From the NCBI RefSeq assembly GCF_026626705.1, contig NZ_JAPNKC010000001.1, forward strand, positions 10,061,001 through 10,125,000: DNA of 64,000 nt, in the 5' to 3' direction. This DNA comes from Pyxidicoccus sp. MSG2. GTDB taxonomy: Bacteria > Myxococcota > Myxococcia > Myxococcales > Myxococcaceae. Within the stretch, counting starts at the first letter, position 1; each line of letters opens with the position of its first letter. The position numbers and the translations under genes were made by a program. Shown one piece after another: positions 46,716 through 55,781 of the stretch. The notes under the pieces are model-generated. The model was not told the DNA's origin. It did not search any database and saw nothing but the letters and a program-made list of their open reading frames with translations.

Positions 46716-47738
46716 ATGAACCCCCGCCTGCTGCTGCTCTGTGTGGCCCTGTGCTCGCCGCTGCCCGCGCTGGCGGACGCCATCCGCGTCTCGTTGGAGG
46801 GCCGCGCCGCGCTGGGGGAGAAGCTGCCCACGCTGCTCGTCCACATCGAGGAGCCCATCGCCGGCTTCGAGGTGAAGCTCAAGCGCAGCGACGGCAAGGA
46901 GCTGAACCTCAAGGGCGGCGGCAAGCCGGGCATCACCCGGCGGATTGAGCTGGAGCAGCCGGAGGGCCGCTTCCACTACGAGGGCGAGCTGGTGGTGCGC
47001 TTTCCGGACGCGGAGGCCGGCACCCTGCCGCTGTCCTTCGACACGGAGCTGAACGGCCCGCTGAAGCTGGAGGTCCGCAAGGAGGACGTGGACGTCGCGG
47101 GGCGCAAGCTGCGCTTCACGCTGAGCCGGCCCGCGGCGCGGGCGGAGCTGACGGTGCTGATGGACACCGGCAAGAAGGCCTACATGGGCGACGTGTCCTT
47201 CAAGGGCGAGCCGGCGGGCACGCCGCTGGAGCTGACCTGGCCCGCGGAGGAAGGCCGGGTGATGAAGATTTCGCTCCGGGCCTTCGACACGTCCGAGTTC
47301 TACACGGGCCTGGATTTGTTCCCGTGGCAGGTGGACATCCCGCACGAGGAGGTGAACTTCGCCTCGGGCAGCGCGGACGTGCCGGCGGGAGAACGAAGCA
47401 AGCTGGATAGAAGCCACGCGCTCATCGCGGACGCGCTGTCGAAGTACGGGCGCTTCGCGGCGCTGCGGCTGTACGTGCTGGGCCACACGGACACCGTGGG
47501 TCCGACGGCGGACAACCGCGAGCTGTCGCTCAAGCGGGCGCGCAGTCTGGCCGTGTACTTCCGGAAGCGCGGCCTGCGGGTTCCGGTGCTCTACGAGGGC
47601 TTTGGCGAGCAGGCGCCCGCGGTGGCGACGCCGGACGAGACGGCGGAGGTGGGCAACCGCCGCGCCGAGTACATCATCGCAGTGGAGGATCCGACGCTCC
47701 AGCAGGCGCCGTACCCCCCACGGTGGCGGAAGCTGTGA
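46716..47738 (+). CDS. OmpA-family peptidoglycan-binding protein
   Basis: 340-residue exported protein. The signal peptide ends near ALADA (residue 20). The middle part (about 25-200) is beta-rich and not recognised (GFEVKLKRSDGKELNLKGGG, FTLSRPAARAELTV). The C-terminal OmpA domain (about 215-330) has VNFASGSADVPAGERSKLD, LYVLGHTDTVGPTADNREL and SLKRARSLAVYFRKRGL, which bind diaminopimelate in peptidoglycan. There is no barrel, so it is probably a periplasmic protein tied to the cell wall. A 226-base gap separates it from lpxI and should hold its promoter. ATG 46716 is used; GTG 46713 is adjacent. Confidence 0.87.
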   Translation: MNPRLLLLCVALCSPLPALADAIRVSLEGRAALGEKLPTLLVHIEEPIAGFEVKLKRSDGKELNLKGGGKPGITRRIELEQPEGRFHYEGELVVRFPDAEAGTLPLSFDTELNGPLKLEVRKEDVDVAGRKLRFTLSRPAARAELTVLMDTGKKAYMGDVSFKGEPAGTPLELTWPAEEGRVMKISLRAFDTSEFYTGLDLFPWQVDIPHEEVNFASGSADVPAGERSKLDRSHALIADALSKYGRFAALRLYVLGHTDTVGPTADNRELSLKRARSLAVYFRKRGLRVPVLYEGFGEQAPAVATPDETAEVGNRRAEYIIAVEDPTLQQAPYPPRWRKL

Positions 47739-47764
47739 CGGTGAGCGACTTGAGGAGACGACGG

Positions 47765-48235
47765 ATGAGCCGATTCCACCGGATGGCCTGGGCCGTACTC
47801 GGGCTGGGACTGCTGGGCAGCACGGGCTGCGCGCACAATCAGGCCCGGGTCGCGGTGACGCACGAGGGGGAGGCGGAGAAGTGCCAGCTCCTCCAATCGG
47901 TGCTGAAGGAGCCGACGCCGGCGAAGCTGGTGCGCGAGCTGGCCTCGGAGGGACGCGAGGAGCCCACGCCGGTGGTGGTCTTCGTACGGCGTCCCGAGGA
48001 GTCGATGCTGGAGCGCTTCTTCGCGGGCGACGAGCCCCTGTGCGGGGACGGCACCTTCAAGGTGGTGCAGGAGAACGTGCTCGACGCCGTCGTCGTGTAC
48101 CTGCAGGAGGTGCAGGACGGCTACGCCTACGACGCGCGCCGCGCGGGCCCCGAGCAACTCTCGCTGGAGGGCACACCGCAGGGCCTGGTGAGGCGCGAGG
48201 GCCCCGCCTGGGTGGCGGCCCCCGGTCCTATCTGA
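47765..48235 (+). CDS. Small lipoprotein, unknown function
   Basis: 156-residue predicted lipoprotein with N-terminal basic/hydrophobic signal and the lipobox STGC (C22). The mature part has EGEAEKCQLLQSVLKEPTPAK, a central VVVFVRRPEESML strand and a C-terminal YAYDARRAGPEQLSLEG. I do not recognise the family; the EAEKCQLL segment vaguely recalls small DUF4156-like lipoproteins. TGAGGAGA lies 7 bases before ATG 47765, 26 bases after the OmpA-family gene, so the two are probably one operon. The last 8 bases overlap the convergent MarC gene. Confidence 0.75.
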   Translation: MSRFHRMAWAVLGLGLLGSTGCAHNQARVAVTHEGEAEKCQLLQSVLKEPTPAKLVRELASEGREEPTPVVVFVRRPEESMLERFFAGDEPLCGDGTFKVVQENVLDAVVVYLQEVQDGYAYDARRAGPEQLSLEGTPQGLVRREGPAWVAAPGPI

Positions 48236-48854
48236 GCAATTCCTTGCCGCCGTCCGCGATGAACTGCACCGCAATCGCGGCGAGGATGAGTCCCATGACA
48301 CGCTCGACAATCGCGACGCCGGACTGACGCAGCACGCGTTGAATCATCCCGGACGCGCGGAGGATGAAGTAGCTGGCCACGAACGTCAGGACGATGGCGG
48401 CCAGCACCGGAATCGCGGACGTCAGCGAGTCCCCCTTGGCCATCAGCACCATGGCGGTGGCGATGGCGCCGGGGCCGGACAGGAGCGGAATGGCCAGCGG
48501 GACGATGGCCACGTCCTCCTTCACCACGCCCTCCTGCTCCTCGGTGGGAGTGGTGCGCGTCTCGGACGGGCGGGCGCGGAGCATGTCCAGCGCGGTGATG
48601 AGCAGGAGGATTCCGCCAGCCACGCGGAAGGCGCCCAGCGACACGCCGAACACCTTGAAGATGACGCCGCCGAAGAGGGCGAAGAACAGCATCATCCCGC
48701 ACGCCACCAGGCACGCGCGCATCGCCGTGCGGCGCACCTTCTCCTGCGAGTCCCCGGCCGTCATCGCCAGGAACAGCGGCACCACGCCCACGGGGTCCAC
48801 CACGAAGAAGACCGCCGACAGCGACACCAGGAACAGCGACACGTAGCCCGTCAT
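48228..48854 (-). CDS. MarC-family integral membrane protein
   Basis: 208-residue inner-membrane protein of the MarC/UPF0056 family with six hydrophobic helices. Signature parts are SLFLVSLSAVFFVVDPVGVV near the N-terminus, FKVFGVSLGAFRVAGGILLL, and AIVPLAIPLLSGPGAIATAM. The family is widely found and its function is unsettled; the older link to antibiotic resistance is doubtful. ATG 48854 was chosen; a start at 48896 adds a polar tail. It overlaps the end of the convergent lipoprotein gene by 8 bases and lies 17 bases after the GT2 gene. Confidence 0.9.
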   Translation of the reverse strand: MTGYVSLFLVSLSAVFFVVDPVGVVPLFLAMTAGDSQEKVRRTAMRACLVACGMMLFFALFGGVIFKVFGVSLGAFRVAGGILLLITALDMLRARPSETRTTPTEEQEGVVKEDVAIVPLAIPLLSGPGAIATAMVLMAKGDSLTSAIPVLAAIVLTFVASYFILRASGMIQRVLRQSGVAIVERVMGLILAAIAVQFIADGGKELLR

Positions 48855-48871
48855 GGCACGCCTCTTTCGGG

Positions 48872-49591
48872 CTACACCTTGAGCCGCAGCTTCCACACCA
48901 TGGTGAGGGCCTCGGCGAAGATCTTCTTGCTCATCTTCGAGTGCCCGACGCGGCGGTCCTCGAAGACGATGGGAATCTCGCGCACGGTGAAGCCCTTCTT
49001 CAGGGTGCGGTAGGTGAGCTCAATCTGGAACGCGTACCCGGTGCTCTTCACCGCATCCAGGTCGATGGACTCCAGCACCCGGCGGTGGAAGCACTTGAAG
49101 CCGCCGGTGAGGTCTCGGATGCCGACGCCCAGAATCGTGCGGGCGTAGAGGCTGCCGCCGCGGCTGATGACCTGTCGGCCCACGCCCCAGTTCACCGTGC
49201 CGCCGCCCGTCACGTAGCGAGAGCCCAGCACCAGGTCCGCGCCGGCATGGGCCGCGTCGAGGAACCCCGGGAGGTAGCGCGGGTCATGGCTGAAGTCCGC
49301 GTCCATCTCCAGGATGTACGTGTAGCCCTCGGCCAGGGCCCAGCGGAAGGCGGCGAGGTACGCGCGGCCCAGGCCTTCCTTCTTCTCGCGGTGCAGCACC
49401 CGCACGCGCGAGTCCTTCGCGGCGAGCGCGTCGGCGAGCTGCCCGGTGCCGTCGGGCGAGTTGTCGTCGACGACGAGGATGTCCACGCGGGCGTCGGCCT
49501 TCAGCACCGCCTGGACGATGGCCTCGATGTTTTCCCGCTCGTTGTACGTGGGGATGCAGACCAGGGCAGGGTTCATGACCCGGCCGGACAT
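48872..49591 (-). CDS. GT2 glycosyltransferase, polyprenol-phosphate mannose synthase-like
   Basis: 239-residue soluble GT-A enzyme of the Dpm1 type. Motifs: CIPTYNERENIEAIV, DILVVDDNSPDGTG, LGRAYLAAFRWAL, the metal-binding DAD in EMDADFSHDP, LVLGSRYVTGG and DLTGGFKCFHRRVL. It should transfer a sugar, often mannose, from a nucleotide sugar to polyprenyl phosphate for later use in glycans. There is no C-terminal membrane part. ATG 49591 starts 3 bases after the lpxB stop; ATG 49576 (MNPALVCIP) is also credible. Confidence 0.9.
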   Translation of the reverse strand: MSGRVMNPALVCIPTYNERENIEAIVQAVLKADARVDILVVDDNSPDGTGQLADALAAKDSRVRVLHREKKEGLGRAYLAAFRWALAEGYTYILEMDADFSHDPRYLPGFLDAAHAGADLVLGSRYVTGGGTVNWGVGRQVISRGGSLYARTILGVGIRDLTGGFKCFHRRVLESIDLDAVKSTGYAFQIELTYRTLKKGFTVREIPIVFEDRRVGHSKMSKKIFAEALTMVWKLRLKV

Positions 49592-49594
49592 ACC

Positions 49595-50746
49595 CTAAAC
49601 GGGGCGCGGGGGCAGCAGCTCCAGTACGGCCTCCGCCGCCCGGGTGGCGGCCCCGGCCTCTCCCAGCCGTCCGCGCATCTCCGCCAGCCCCCGCAGCATC
49701 TCCTCCCGGGGTGCGCCCGGCGTCCACACCCGGCGGACCTCGTCGGCGATGCGCTCGGGCGTCATGTCCCCCTGGAGCAGCTCCGGTACCACCTTCCGGC
49801 CGGCCAGGAGATTCACCAGCGACACGAAGGCCACCTTCAGCATCAGCCGTCCCACCCAGTAGGTGATGAGCGACACGCGGTAGACGACCACCAGTGGACG
49901 TTGCATCAGTCCGGCTTCCAGCACGGCCGTCCCCGAGGCCACCACCGCCGCGTCGCTGGCGCCCACCACCTCCGGGGCCCGTCCCTCGATGAGGATGGGG
50001 GACAGGCCGCTGCCCTCGAAGCGGGACGTCACCTCTTCGCGGGGGATGGTGGGGGCCACCGGGACGACGACCTGGAGCCCGGGGCGCTCGGCGGCGAGCT
50101 GCTTCGCCGCGTCCACCATGGTGGGCAGCAGGCGTCGGATTTCACTCATCCGGCTGCCGGGCAGCAGCGCGAGCGTGGGGGCGTCCTTCCGCAGGCCCAG
50201 GCGCTCGCGGAAGGCGGTGGCGCTGTCGGGGGCGGGGACCTGCTCCACCACGGGGCTGCCCACATACCGGGCGCTCACACCGGCCTCCTGGTAGAAGGCC
50301 TCCTCGAAGGGGAGGATGCAGAGCATCCGGTCCACCAGGCGTTTGATGGTGCGCACGCGCCCGCGACGCCAGGCCCAGATCATCGGCGACACGTAGTAGG
50401 CGACCGGCACGCCCAGCGCCTTGAGCTTCTCCGCCAGTCGCAGGTTGAAGTCCGGGATGTCCACCAGGATGGCGACGTCCGGGCGGCGCTCGGCGGCGGC
50501 GTGGGCCAGCCCCTTGAGGATTTGGAGGATGCGGGGGATGCGGGGGAGCACCTCGGTGATGCCCATGACGGACACCTCGCGGGCGTCGAAGAGGAGCTCT
50601 ACCCCCCGAGCGGCCAGGCGGGAGCCGCCCATGCCGAAGAAGGTGAGGTCCGGACGGCGGGCCTGGAGGGCGGCGACGAGCTCTGCGGCGTGGGTGTCAC
50701 CGGAGGCCTCGCCGGCCACGACGAGGATGCGGGGCGGGGGCGTCAT
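49595..50746 (-). CDS. lpxB: Lipid-A-disaccharide synthase
   Basis: 383-residue GT19 enzyme condensing UDP-diacylglucosamine with lipid X. Motifs: VVAGEASGDTHAAELV at the start, MGGSRLAARGVELL, VDIPDFNLRLAEKLKA, YYVSPMIWAWRRGR, LLPGSRMSEIRRL and a C-terminal ASGTAVLEAGLMQRP, VVYRVSLITY, RKVVPELLQGD. It lies away from lpxDA and on the opposite strand, divergent from the pseudo-receiver gene by 58 bases. No clear ribosome site precedes ATG 50746. Confidence 0.95.
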   Translation of the reverse strand: MTPPPRILVVAGEASGDTHAAELVAALQARRPDLTFFGMGGSRLAARGVELLFDAREVSVMGITEVLPRIPRILQILKGLAHAAAERRPDVAILVDIPDFNLRLAEKLKALGVPVAYYVSPMIWAWRRGRVRTIKRLVDRMLCILPFEEAFYQEAGVSARYVGSPVVEQVPAPDSATAFRERLGLRKDAPTLALLPGSRMSEIRRLLPTMVDAAKQLAAERPGLQVVVPVAPTIPREEVTSRFEGSGLSPILIEGRAPEVVGASDAAVVASGTAVLEAGLMQRPLVVVYRVSLITYWVGRLMLKVAFVSLVNLLAGRKVVPELLQGDMTPERIADEVRRVWTPGAPREEMLRGLAEMRGRLGEAGAATRAAEAVLELLPPRPV

Positions 50747-50804
50747 GAGGGGGCGCGCATCGTACCTGATGCGGGAGCGGGTGAAGGTGTAGAGTGAGGC
50801 AGCC

Positions 50805-52688
50805 TTGAAGACGCTTCTGCTCGCCGAGAGCCATCCCCCCACGCTCGAGCACCTGAAGGGCCTGCTCTCCCAGGCCGGGTACACCGTGCGCGCGGTGAAT
50901 GACGCGGTGACGGCGATGGAGCACTTCGCGGCGGACAACCCGGCGGTGGTGGTGCTGGCGGTGGACCTGCCGCGTGTGGAAGGTGCGCACGTGGTGCACC
51001 TCATCCGGGCCCACAGCCAGGGCGCGCGTGTCCCCATCGTCGCCATCGACAAGGGCCACCTGGGCCGGGCGCGCGGCGTGGCGGCGGTGCTGGACCTCAA
51101 GGTGAACGCGTACATCGCGGATCCGCTCAAGCCGGGCGAACTGGTGCCCAAGCTGGAGACCCTGTTGCGCGCGGCGCAGGCCGTGCCGCTCACCGGTCTG
51201 GCGGCCACGCTGTCCAAGCCCGCGGTGAACTCGGGGGACTTGAAGGGCTACCCGCTGCCGGGGCTCTTGCACTCGCTCTACCGGCTGCGCCGCGACGGCG
51301 TGTTGGTGGTGGCGCACCGGGACCTGAGCCGGCGCGTGTTCTTCCTGCGCGGCGCGGCGGTGAGCTACGACTCCTCGTCGAAGGCGGACTCGCTGCCGCG
51401 CGTCCTGGTGGACCGCAAGGTGCTCACCGCGCAGCAGGCGGAGCGGGTGGTGGAGTCCCTGGCCTCGGGTCTGCGCATCGGCGCGGCGCTGGCGGACGCG
51501 GGCGTGGAGGCTGCGGGCGAAGAGCTGTTGCAGTTGTTGCGTGATTACACGCGCGACCGGCTGGAGCGGGTGCTGGGCATGCGCGAGGGGCGCTATTCCT
51601 TCTACTCGGGCGACGAGTTCACCACCGAGGTGGCCTCGGTGGAGGTGCCACCGCTGGCGCCGGTGCTGGCGGGCGCGCGGCGGTGCTTCCCGCTGAAGGT
51701 GATGGCGGCCTCGCTGCGGGCGAACCTGGGCGAGTACCCGGTGCGCTCCTCCGAGTTCGGTCGTGATTTGCAGGCCATGGCGCTGGACACGGACGACCTG
51801 AAGATTGCCATGCAGGTCAACGGCCGCATCGTGCTCAGGGATTTGCTCGCGCACGGGCGAGGGGAGTTGAGCACGGCGGTGTCGCTCTTGTGGTTCCTCA
51901 AGCTGACGGGAGGGGTGACGTTCTCCCCGACGCCGGTGGCCACGGGGGCGGACGTGCTGTCCAACGCGGTGCTGCCGGACCGCATCGCCCCGCGCAAGCG
52001 CAAGGCGCTCCCGCTGGAGACGGCGGCGTCCCTGCGAGAGGAGGCGGTGCGCATCATCACCCGCAGCTACTTCGGCAGCCTGGGGCTGGACATCGCCGCG
52101 GACACGGAGGCGGTGGAGCGCGCGTACCACGAGACGGCGATGCGCTTTCACCCGGACACGTATGCCGAGTACGACATCCTGGACCTGAGGGACCTGCTGG
52201 AGTCGGTGCAGGAGAAGCTGTCCGCCTCGTACCGGGTGCTGAGCGTGGAGGAGAAGCGCAAGGCCTACCTCCAGTACCTCTTCAGCCGGCTGGACGTGGG
52301 GCGCAACACGGCGGTGGTGGTGGAGGCGGAGATTGCGCTGCGGCGGGGCGAGGCCGCGCTCAAGCGCCGCGACTTCACCACGGCGATGCACGCCTTCGAG
52401 GAGTCGGTGGACGCCAACCCCAACGAGCCGGAGTACTACGCCTGGCTGGCCTGGGCGACGTACCTGGCGGCCCCGGGGGCGTTGCTGGTGCGGGCGCAGA
52501 AGGCGCAGAAGGTGCTGAAGAAGGCGCTGTCCCTGGGCCCGTATGTGGAGCGGCTGCACATCATCGCGGCCATCATCGACACGGACCTGGGTGACGCGCC
52601 GCTGGCGCGCAAGAAGCTGCTCAAGGTGCTGGAGTACAACCCCTATTCGCAGCTTGCCAAGGCGGCGCTGCGCAAGGTGGGCCGCTAG
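50805..52688 (+). CDS. Pseudo-receiver, DUF4388, J-domain and TPR protein
   Basis: 627-residue soluble protein. Residues 1-120 have the receiver fold, but the phospho-acceptor is A52 (VVVLAVDLPRVEG), the acidic pair is A7-E8 and the conserved Lys position is D105, so it is likely a pseudo-receiver. A DUF4388/PATAN domain follows (about 145-330: GDLKGYPLPGLLHSLYRLRR, GVLVVAHRDLSRRVFFLRG). A DnaJ-like J domain is near 425-490 with HPD at 449-451 (MRFHPDTYAEY), then TPR-like repeats (about 510-620). J domains recruit Hsp70. TTG 50805 with GTGAGG upstream is the start. msbA begins 2 bases after its stop. Confidence 0.87.
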   Translation: MKTLLLAESHPPTLEHLKGLLSQAGYTVRAVNDAVTAMEHFAADNPAVVVLAVDLPRVEGAHVVHLIRAHSQGARVPIVAIDKGHLGRARGVAAVLDLKVNAYIADPLKPGELVPKLETLLRAAQAVPLTGLAATLSKPAVNSGDLKGYPLPGLLHSLYRLRRDGVLVVAHRDLSRRVFFLRGAAVSYDSSSKADSLPRVLVDRKVLTAQQAERVVESLASGLRIGAALADAGVEAAGEELLQLLRDYTRDRLERVLGMREGRYSFYSGDEFTTEVASVEVPPLAPVLAGARRCFPLKVMAASLRANLGEYPVRSSEFGRDLQAMALDTDDLKIAMQVNGRIVLRDLLAHGRGELSTAVSLLWFLKLTGGVTFSPTPVATGADVLSNAVLPDRIAPRKRKALPLETAASLREEAVRIITRSYFGSLGLDIAADTEAVERAYHETAMRFHPDTYAEYDILDLRDLLESVQEKLSASYRVLSVEEKRKAYLQYLFSRLDVGRNTAVVVEAEIALRRGEAALKRRDFTTAMHAFEESVDANPNEPEYYAWLAWATYLAAPGALLVRAQKAQKVLKKALSLGPYVERLHIIAAIIDTDLGDAPLARKKLLKVLEYNPYSQLAKAALRKVGR

Positions 52689-52690
52689 CG

Positions 52691-54475
52691 ATGTTTCCTG
52701 TGCTGTGGCGGTTGCTGCGCTATGCGCGCCCGCATGTCGGTGTGCTCGTGCTGGCCTTCGTGGGCTCGGCGGCGGTGGCGCTGGCGATGGGGGCGTACGC
52801 GTACCTGACGGGGCCGGCGCTGCGCTTCCTGCTCTCCGGAGGGCAGGAGGGCTTCGCGAGCGCACAGCGGGTGCCCTGGCTGGCGGACCTGCCGCGCGAC
52901 GCGGCGCTGTGGGGCTTCCCGGTGTTGATGGTGGTGGTGGGCGCGGCGAAGGGCGTGGGGTACCTGGGGCAGTTCTACTTCATGGGGCTGTTCGCGCAGC
53001 GGGTGGTGCGGGACTTGCGGCGGGAGCTGTTCCTGCGCCTCACCTCGATGTCGCCGTCGCAGCTCGCGAAGCAGCGCACGGGAGACTTGCTCAGCCGCTT
53101 CTCGTCGGACGTGAACGCCGTGGAAGCGGCGGCCATGTACACGGTGGGCGCCTACATCCGGGACAGCCTGCAGGCCATCATCCTGACGGGTGTGGCGCTG
53201 TCCATGAGCCCGCTGCTGGGCGGGGTGATGCTGCTGGTGGTGCCGCTGGCGGCGCTGCCGGCATCGCGGCTGATGCGCAAGGTGCTGAAGCGCACGCGCG
53301 AGGGGCAGGCGCAGCTCGGCAACCTGGCGGGGCAGCTGCACGAGGGCCTGGGCGGGCTGCGGACCATCCAGGCCTTCAACGGCCAGGAGGCGGAGCTGGC
53401 CCGCTTCGCGGCGCATGCGCAGGCGCACGAGAAGGCGCTGGTGAGCGCGGCGTGGGCGCGGGGCGCGGTGCCGGGGCTGATGGAGGTGCTGGCGGCGGCG
53501 GCGCTGGCGGGCGCGCTGGCCTACGCGGCGAGCGCGCGGCTGATGCCGCCCGAGGCACTGCTGTCGCTGCTGACCTCGGTCATCCTGGTGTACCAGCCGG
53601 TGAAGGAGCTGGGCCGGGTGACGCAGTTCGCGGTGCAGGCGGGCGCGGCGGGAGAGCGCCTCTTCGCGCTGCTGGACATGAAGCACCCGGTGGAGGACGC
53701 GCCGGACGCGGTGCCGGCGCCGACGCTGTCGCGGAGCATCGTGCTGGAGGGCGTGCGCTTCTCCTACGGGGAGCGCCAGGCGCTGGACGGCCTGACGCTG
53801 GAATTGAAGGCGGGGCAGGTGACGGCGCTGGTGGGGGGCAGCGGCGGCGGCAAGAGCACGGTGACGTCGATGCTGCTGCGCTTCGAGCGGCCGCAGAAGG
53901 GCCAGTTGCTGCTGGATGGCGTGGACGTGGACCGCTACACGGCGGCGAGCGTGCGAGAGCAATTCGCCCTGGTGACGCAGGAGCCGCTGCTCTTCCACGG
54001 CACGGTGCTGGACAACCTGCGCTACGCGAGGCCGGACGCCACGAGGGAAGAGGTGGAAGCGGCGGCGAAGGTGGCGCACGCGGACGGGTTCATCCGGGCG
54101 CTGCCGGAGGGCTACGACACGCGCATCGGTGAGCGTGGCGTGACGCTGAGCGGTGGTCAGCGGCAGCGGCTGTGCATCGCCCGGGCGGTGCTGGCGCGAG
54201 CGCCGGTGCTGGTGCTGGACGAGGCGACGAGCAGCCTGGACCCGGAGAGTGAGCGCGAGGTGCAGGCTGCGCTGGCGGCGGTATTGCCGGGGCGCACGGC
54301 GCTGGTGATTGCGCACCGGCTGTCGACGGTGGTGAACGCGGACGTGCTGCATGTCATGGAGGCGGGCCGCGTGGTGGAGCGGGGCTCGCACGCGGAGCTG
54401 CTCCAGAAGGGCGGGCGTTATGCATCACTGTGGCAGATGCAGACGCATGGCCCCGTGGAGCAGGGCGCGGCGTGA
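52691..54475 (+). CDS. msbA: MsbA-like lipid A/multidrug ABC exporter
   Basis: 594-residue half-transporter with a six-helix N-terminal domain (about 15-310) and C-terminal ATPase. Motifs: QRVVRDLRRELFLRLTSMS, GDLLSRFSSDVN, Walker A GGSGGGKST, Q-loop FALVTQEPLLFHGTVLDN, signature LSGGQRQR, Walker B VLVLDEATSSLDPESE and VIAHRLSTV. Location before waaA, lpxK and the heptose genes supports the role of MsbA in flipping the lipid A core across the inner membrane; general multidrug homologues look alike, so the substrate is inferred. Confidence 0.9.
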   Translation: MFPVLWRLLRYARPHVGVLVLAFVGSAAVALAMGAYAYLTGPALRFLLSGGQEGFASAQRVPWLADLPRDAALWGFPVLMVVVGAAKGVGYLGQFYFMGLFAQRVVRDLRRELFLRLTSMSPSQLAKQRTGDLLSRFSSDVNAVEAAAMYTVGAYIRDSLQAIILTGVALSMSPLLGGVMLLVVPLAALPASRLMRKVLKRTREGQAQLGNLAGQLHEGLGGLRTIQAFNGQEAELARFAAHAQAHEKALVSAAWARGAVPGLMEVLAAAALAGALAYAASARLMPPEALLSLLTSVILVYQPVKELGRVTQFAVQAGAAGERLFALLDMKHPVEDAPDAVPAPTLSRSIVLEGVRFSYGERQALDGLTLELKAGQVTALVGGSGGGKSTVTSMLLRFERPQKGQLLLDGVDVDRYTAASVREQFALVTQEPLLFHGTVLDNLRYARPDATREEVEAAAKVAHADGFIRALPEGYDTRIGERGVTLSGGQRQRLCIARAVLARAPVLVLDEATSSLDPESEREVQAALAAVLPGRTALVIAHRLSTVVNADVLHVMEAGRVVERGSHAELLQKGGRYASLWQMQTHGPVEQGAA

Positions 54476-54590
54476 AGGCTCGGTGGGGCTGAGCCGGCCT
54501 TCGCTTCATGAAATGCGGGCGGAGACGCGGCCCGAGCGGAGTACGGTGCAGGCCGGGGCGAGCGCGCGGCCCCACTGAGCGAGGTGTGGC

Positions 54591-55760
54591 ATGAGCCGGG
54601 TCCGGACAGCGGTGGCGAAGGGGCTCCGAGCCGTGCTGGGCCTCATGCTTCTGCTACTCGGAATCGCGGGGATCTTCGCGCTCCCGGCCTCGTTTGCGAG
54701 CTACCCGGTGGTGCCGTCGAAGGAAGGGGCCCCCAGGTGGGTGCGCGGCGCGTACCACGTGCACACGACCCGCTCTGACGGCAGGGGCACGCCAGGAGAA
54801 GTGGCTCGCGCCGCGAGGGAGGCCGGCTTGGACTTCGTGGTGCTCACCGACCACAACGACTTCAAGCCCCCCGCGCCGGCCTGGGTGGACGGAGTGCTGC
54901 TGGTGCCGGGAGTGGAGATCTCCACCTCTTCAGGGCACTTGGCCGCGTTCGGCATGGAACGGCCATTGGAGGGCGTGCGCCAGTGGATGCCGCCCGGAGA
55001 CGCGGTGAAGGCAGTGGCTGCGGCAGGAGGCACGGCCGTGCTCGCGCACCCGGTGCAGCAGCGCAATCCCTGGAAGGACGAGGCGAGCGCGCGAGAGGCC
55101 CCGGGCTTCGAATTGTACTCAGCGGACACCTTCTTCCGTCAGGCGGTGAGCAATCCGGTGAGCCGGTTGCTCCCCGCGGTGGGCGCATACCTGGGCAACC
55201 CGGGGCACGGGGTGATGTTGCTCGCCACGCCAACCCCTGAGCCGGGAGCACGCTTCCTGGAGCTGTCGCGTGAGCGGCCGCGAATCGCCTTCTGCGCCCA
55301 TGACGCCCACGGGCTGCCCTCTTACGAGGCGGTCTTCGAATCCATGGCCATGTACCTGCTGCCGGAGCAGGTGCCGTCACCCCTGCCGAAGGACGCGTCC
55401 CAGGCTGCGGCCCTGGTGACACGGGCGCTCGGAAGCGGTCGCGCGCTGTGCGCCTTCCGGGCGCTGGGAGAGCCCGCGGGCTTCGCGCTGGAGGGAATGG
55501 ACCCGGAGCGTCGCGAGGCCCGGGTGGGTGATGTGCTGGAGGTGCGCCTGCCGGGAAACCCGGAGGAAGGCACGGTGCGGGTGGAAGTGTGGGGTGATGG
55601 ACGGCTCCGTCCGGACGGCAGGTCCGTGGAGCTCACGGGGGAGGGCGTGGTGCAGGTGGAGGTGTGGGCCCGGGCGCCGGGGCGCTTCTTCGGGACGGAG
55701 TGGCGGCCCTGGATTGTCCCCAGCCCTGTACGCGTGCTGCCCCGGGGGCCGGGCATCTGA
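54591..55760 (+). CDS. PHP-domain metal-dependent phosphoesterase-like protein
   Basis: 389-residue protein with an N-terminal membrane anchor or signal (about 13-36) and a PHP domain: H56/H58 in YHVHTTRSDG, D87-H88 in LTDHND, PGVEISTSSGH, AHP near residue 157 and CAHDAHG near 238. PHP proteins hydrolyse phosphoesters with three metal ions, often in nucleotide or sugar-phosphate metabolism. The C-terminal 95 residues form a beta-rich Ig-like domain (VGDVLEVRLPGNPEEG, VRVEVWGDG). The domain should be periplasmic. The substrate is unknown. GAGG lies 7 bases before ATG 54591. Confidence 0.85.
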   Translation: MSRVRTAVAKGLRAVLGLMLLLLGIAGIFALPASFASYPVVPSKEGAPRWVRGAYHVHTTRSDGRGTPGEVARAAREAGLDFVVLTDHNDFKPPAPAWVDGVLLVPGVEISTSSGHLAAFGMERPLEGVRQWMPPGDAVKAVAAAGGTAVLAHPVQQRNPWKDEASAREAPGFELYSADTFFRQAVSNPVSRLLPAVGAYLGNPGHGVMLLATPTPEPGARFLELSRERPRIAFCAHDAHGLPSYEAVFESMAMYLLPEQVPSPLPKDASQAAALVTRALGSGRALCAFRALGEPAGFALEGMDPERREARVGDVLEVRLPGNPEEGTVRVEVWGDGRLRPDGRSVELTGEGVVQVEVWARAPGRFFGTEWRPWIVPSPVRVLPRGPGI

Positions 55761-55781
55761 TAGAGGGCGCGGGAGCCGCCC

